Origin: Betaproteobacteria bacterium
Lineage (GTDB): Bacteria; Pseudomonadota; Gammaproteobacteria; Burkholderiales; UBA6910
Direction: 5' to 3'
Length of the DNA: 64,000 nucleotides
Assembly: GCA_016183615.1 (NCBI GenBank)
Contig: JACPEG010000032.1
Span: 62,001 to 126,000, forward strand
The position numbers and the translations under genes were made by a program. Shown here in pieces: positions 63,352-64,000 of the stretch. How positions within the stretch are numbered: position 1 is the first letter of the stretch; every line of letters begins with the position of its first letter. A model generated the notes under the pieces. It saw only the letters and a program-made list of their open reading frames with translations. It searched no databases and had not been told where the DNA came from.

Positions 63352-64000
63352 TTAATTCGCCGAATGTTTGTTGAGCATCTCGCCGGCGAGCGCGAGGTAG
63401 GCCTGGGAGCCCTTGGAATGCTTGTCGTGGTAGAGCACCGGCACCCCGTAGCTCGGCGCTTCCGCCAGCCGCACATTGCGCGGGATGATGGTGCGGAACA
63501 CCTTGTCCCCGAAGTGCTGCTGCAACTGGTCCGAGACCTGCTGCGAGAGCGTGTTGCGGGGGTCGAACATGGTGCGCAGCAGGCCCTCGATTTCCAGCGC
63601 CGGGTTGAGATGGGCGCGCACCTTCTTGATGGTCTGCACCAGGTCCGAGAGGCCCTCCAGCGCGTAGTATTCGCACTGCATGGGAATCATCACCGATTGG
63701 GCGGCGGTGAGACCGTTCACGGTGAGCAGATTGAGCGCCGGCGGGCAGTCGATGATCACGAAGTCGTACTGGCCGGTCACGGTTTCGAGCGCGGATTTGA
63801 GCCGCGTCTCGCGCTGATCGATGTCCACCAGCTCCACTTCGGCGCCGGCCAGCTCCCGGTTCGCCGGTATGACATCGTAATCGTCGCGGCCGGAGCGGCG
63901 GCGCACCTGCACCAGCGCGTGGCTGCCGAGCAGCACGTGGTAGACGGTCTGCGCCAGCTCGCGCTTGTCGATGCCGCTGCCCATGGTGGCGTTGCCCTGG
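63352..64000 (-). CDS. parA: Chromosome partitioning ATPase ParA (5' end outside window)
   Basis: The C-terminal 216 codons are present; the N-terminus with the deviant Walker A lies beyond the window. Visible are QGNATMGSGID, the Walker B-type FVIIDCPPALNLLTVNGL, and MIPMQCEYYALEGLSDL. ParA moves ParB-bound origins apart. Reading toward the left, it starts the parA-parB-atp block seen near many betaproteobacterial origins. Confidence 0.95.
   Translation of the reverse strand, partial: QGNATMGSGIDKRELAQTVYHVLLGSHALVQVRRRSGRDDYDVIPANRELAGAEVELVDIDQRETRLKSALETVTGQYDFVIIDCPPALNLLTVNGLTAAQSVMIPMQCEYYALEGLSDLVQTIKKVRAHLNPALEIEGLLRTMFDPRNTLSQQVSDQLQQHFGDKVFRTIIPRNVRLAEAPSYGVPVLYHDKHSKGSQAYLALAGEMLNKHSAN

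Overview
The window is chromosomal DNA of a high-GC Gram-negative bacterium, most likely a betaproteobacterium. The evidence is the run pilQ-aroK-aroB-dgt-gltB-gltD-hemE-priA-argS, the order parA-parB-atpIBEFHAGDC-glmU-glmS, and the protein styles (DUF1840 protein, C-terminally extended IF-1, tandem-duplicated UvrA). No 16S rRNA or other decisive marker is present, so order and genus stay open.

Left part (1-23 kb, mostly + strand): end of the type IV pilus secretin gene, shikimate pathway genes, dgt, glutamate synthase, hemE, an unusual 358-bp gap with DnaA-box-like sites, priA, argS, a SPOR-domain protein, two tandem dsbA genes, a short-chain dehydrogenase and a B12-dependent ribonucleotide reductase preceded by two NrdR-box-like sites. 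A quinone oxidoreductase follows.

Middle part (23-38 kb, mixed strands): a giant tandem-duplicated uvrA interrupted in frame by repeat elements, a decayed nucleotidyltransferase pair, a Mut7-C RNase-like protein, msrB, rlmJ, a MazG-like pyrophosphohydrolase, a TGS-domain GTPase, a diguanylate cyclase, a lone HicA-like protein and infA.

Accessory island (38.3-48.8 kb, - strand): a type I restriction-modification locus, read as hsdR, mntA-hepT, an old hsdR 3' scrap, hsdS (with an in-frame stop), an unknown 289-aa protein, a decayed Fic-like gene, an old hsdM 5' scrap, an HTH-nucleotidyltransferase pair behind a perfect 24-bp palindrome, hsdM and a NERD-domain protein. The scraps are diverged from the intact genes, which suggests successive allele replacement by units carrying toxin-antitoxin cargo.

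Right part (49-64 kb, - strand): arfB, a 273-bp MITE-like element with perfect 20-bp terminal inverted repeats, a VapBC-type pair, glmS, a FitAB-type pair, glmU, the complete F-type ATP synthase operon and parB-parA (parA cut by the window edge). atpD carries an 8-bp tandem duplication that shifts the reading frame, so it is broken as given.

Palindromic repeats of several families are frequent. Members of these families lie between genes and also inside the coding frames of uvrA, hsdR and hsdM. No tRNA, rRNA, CRISPR array or transposase gene was seen.
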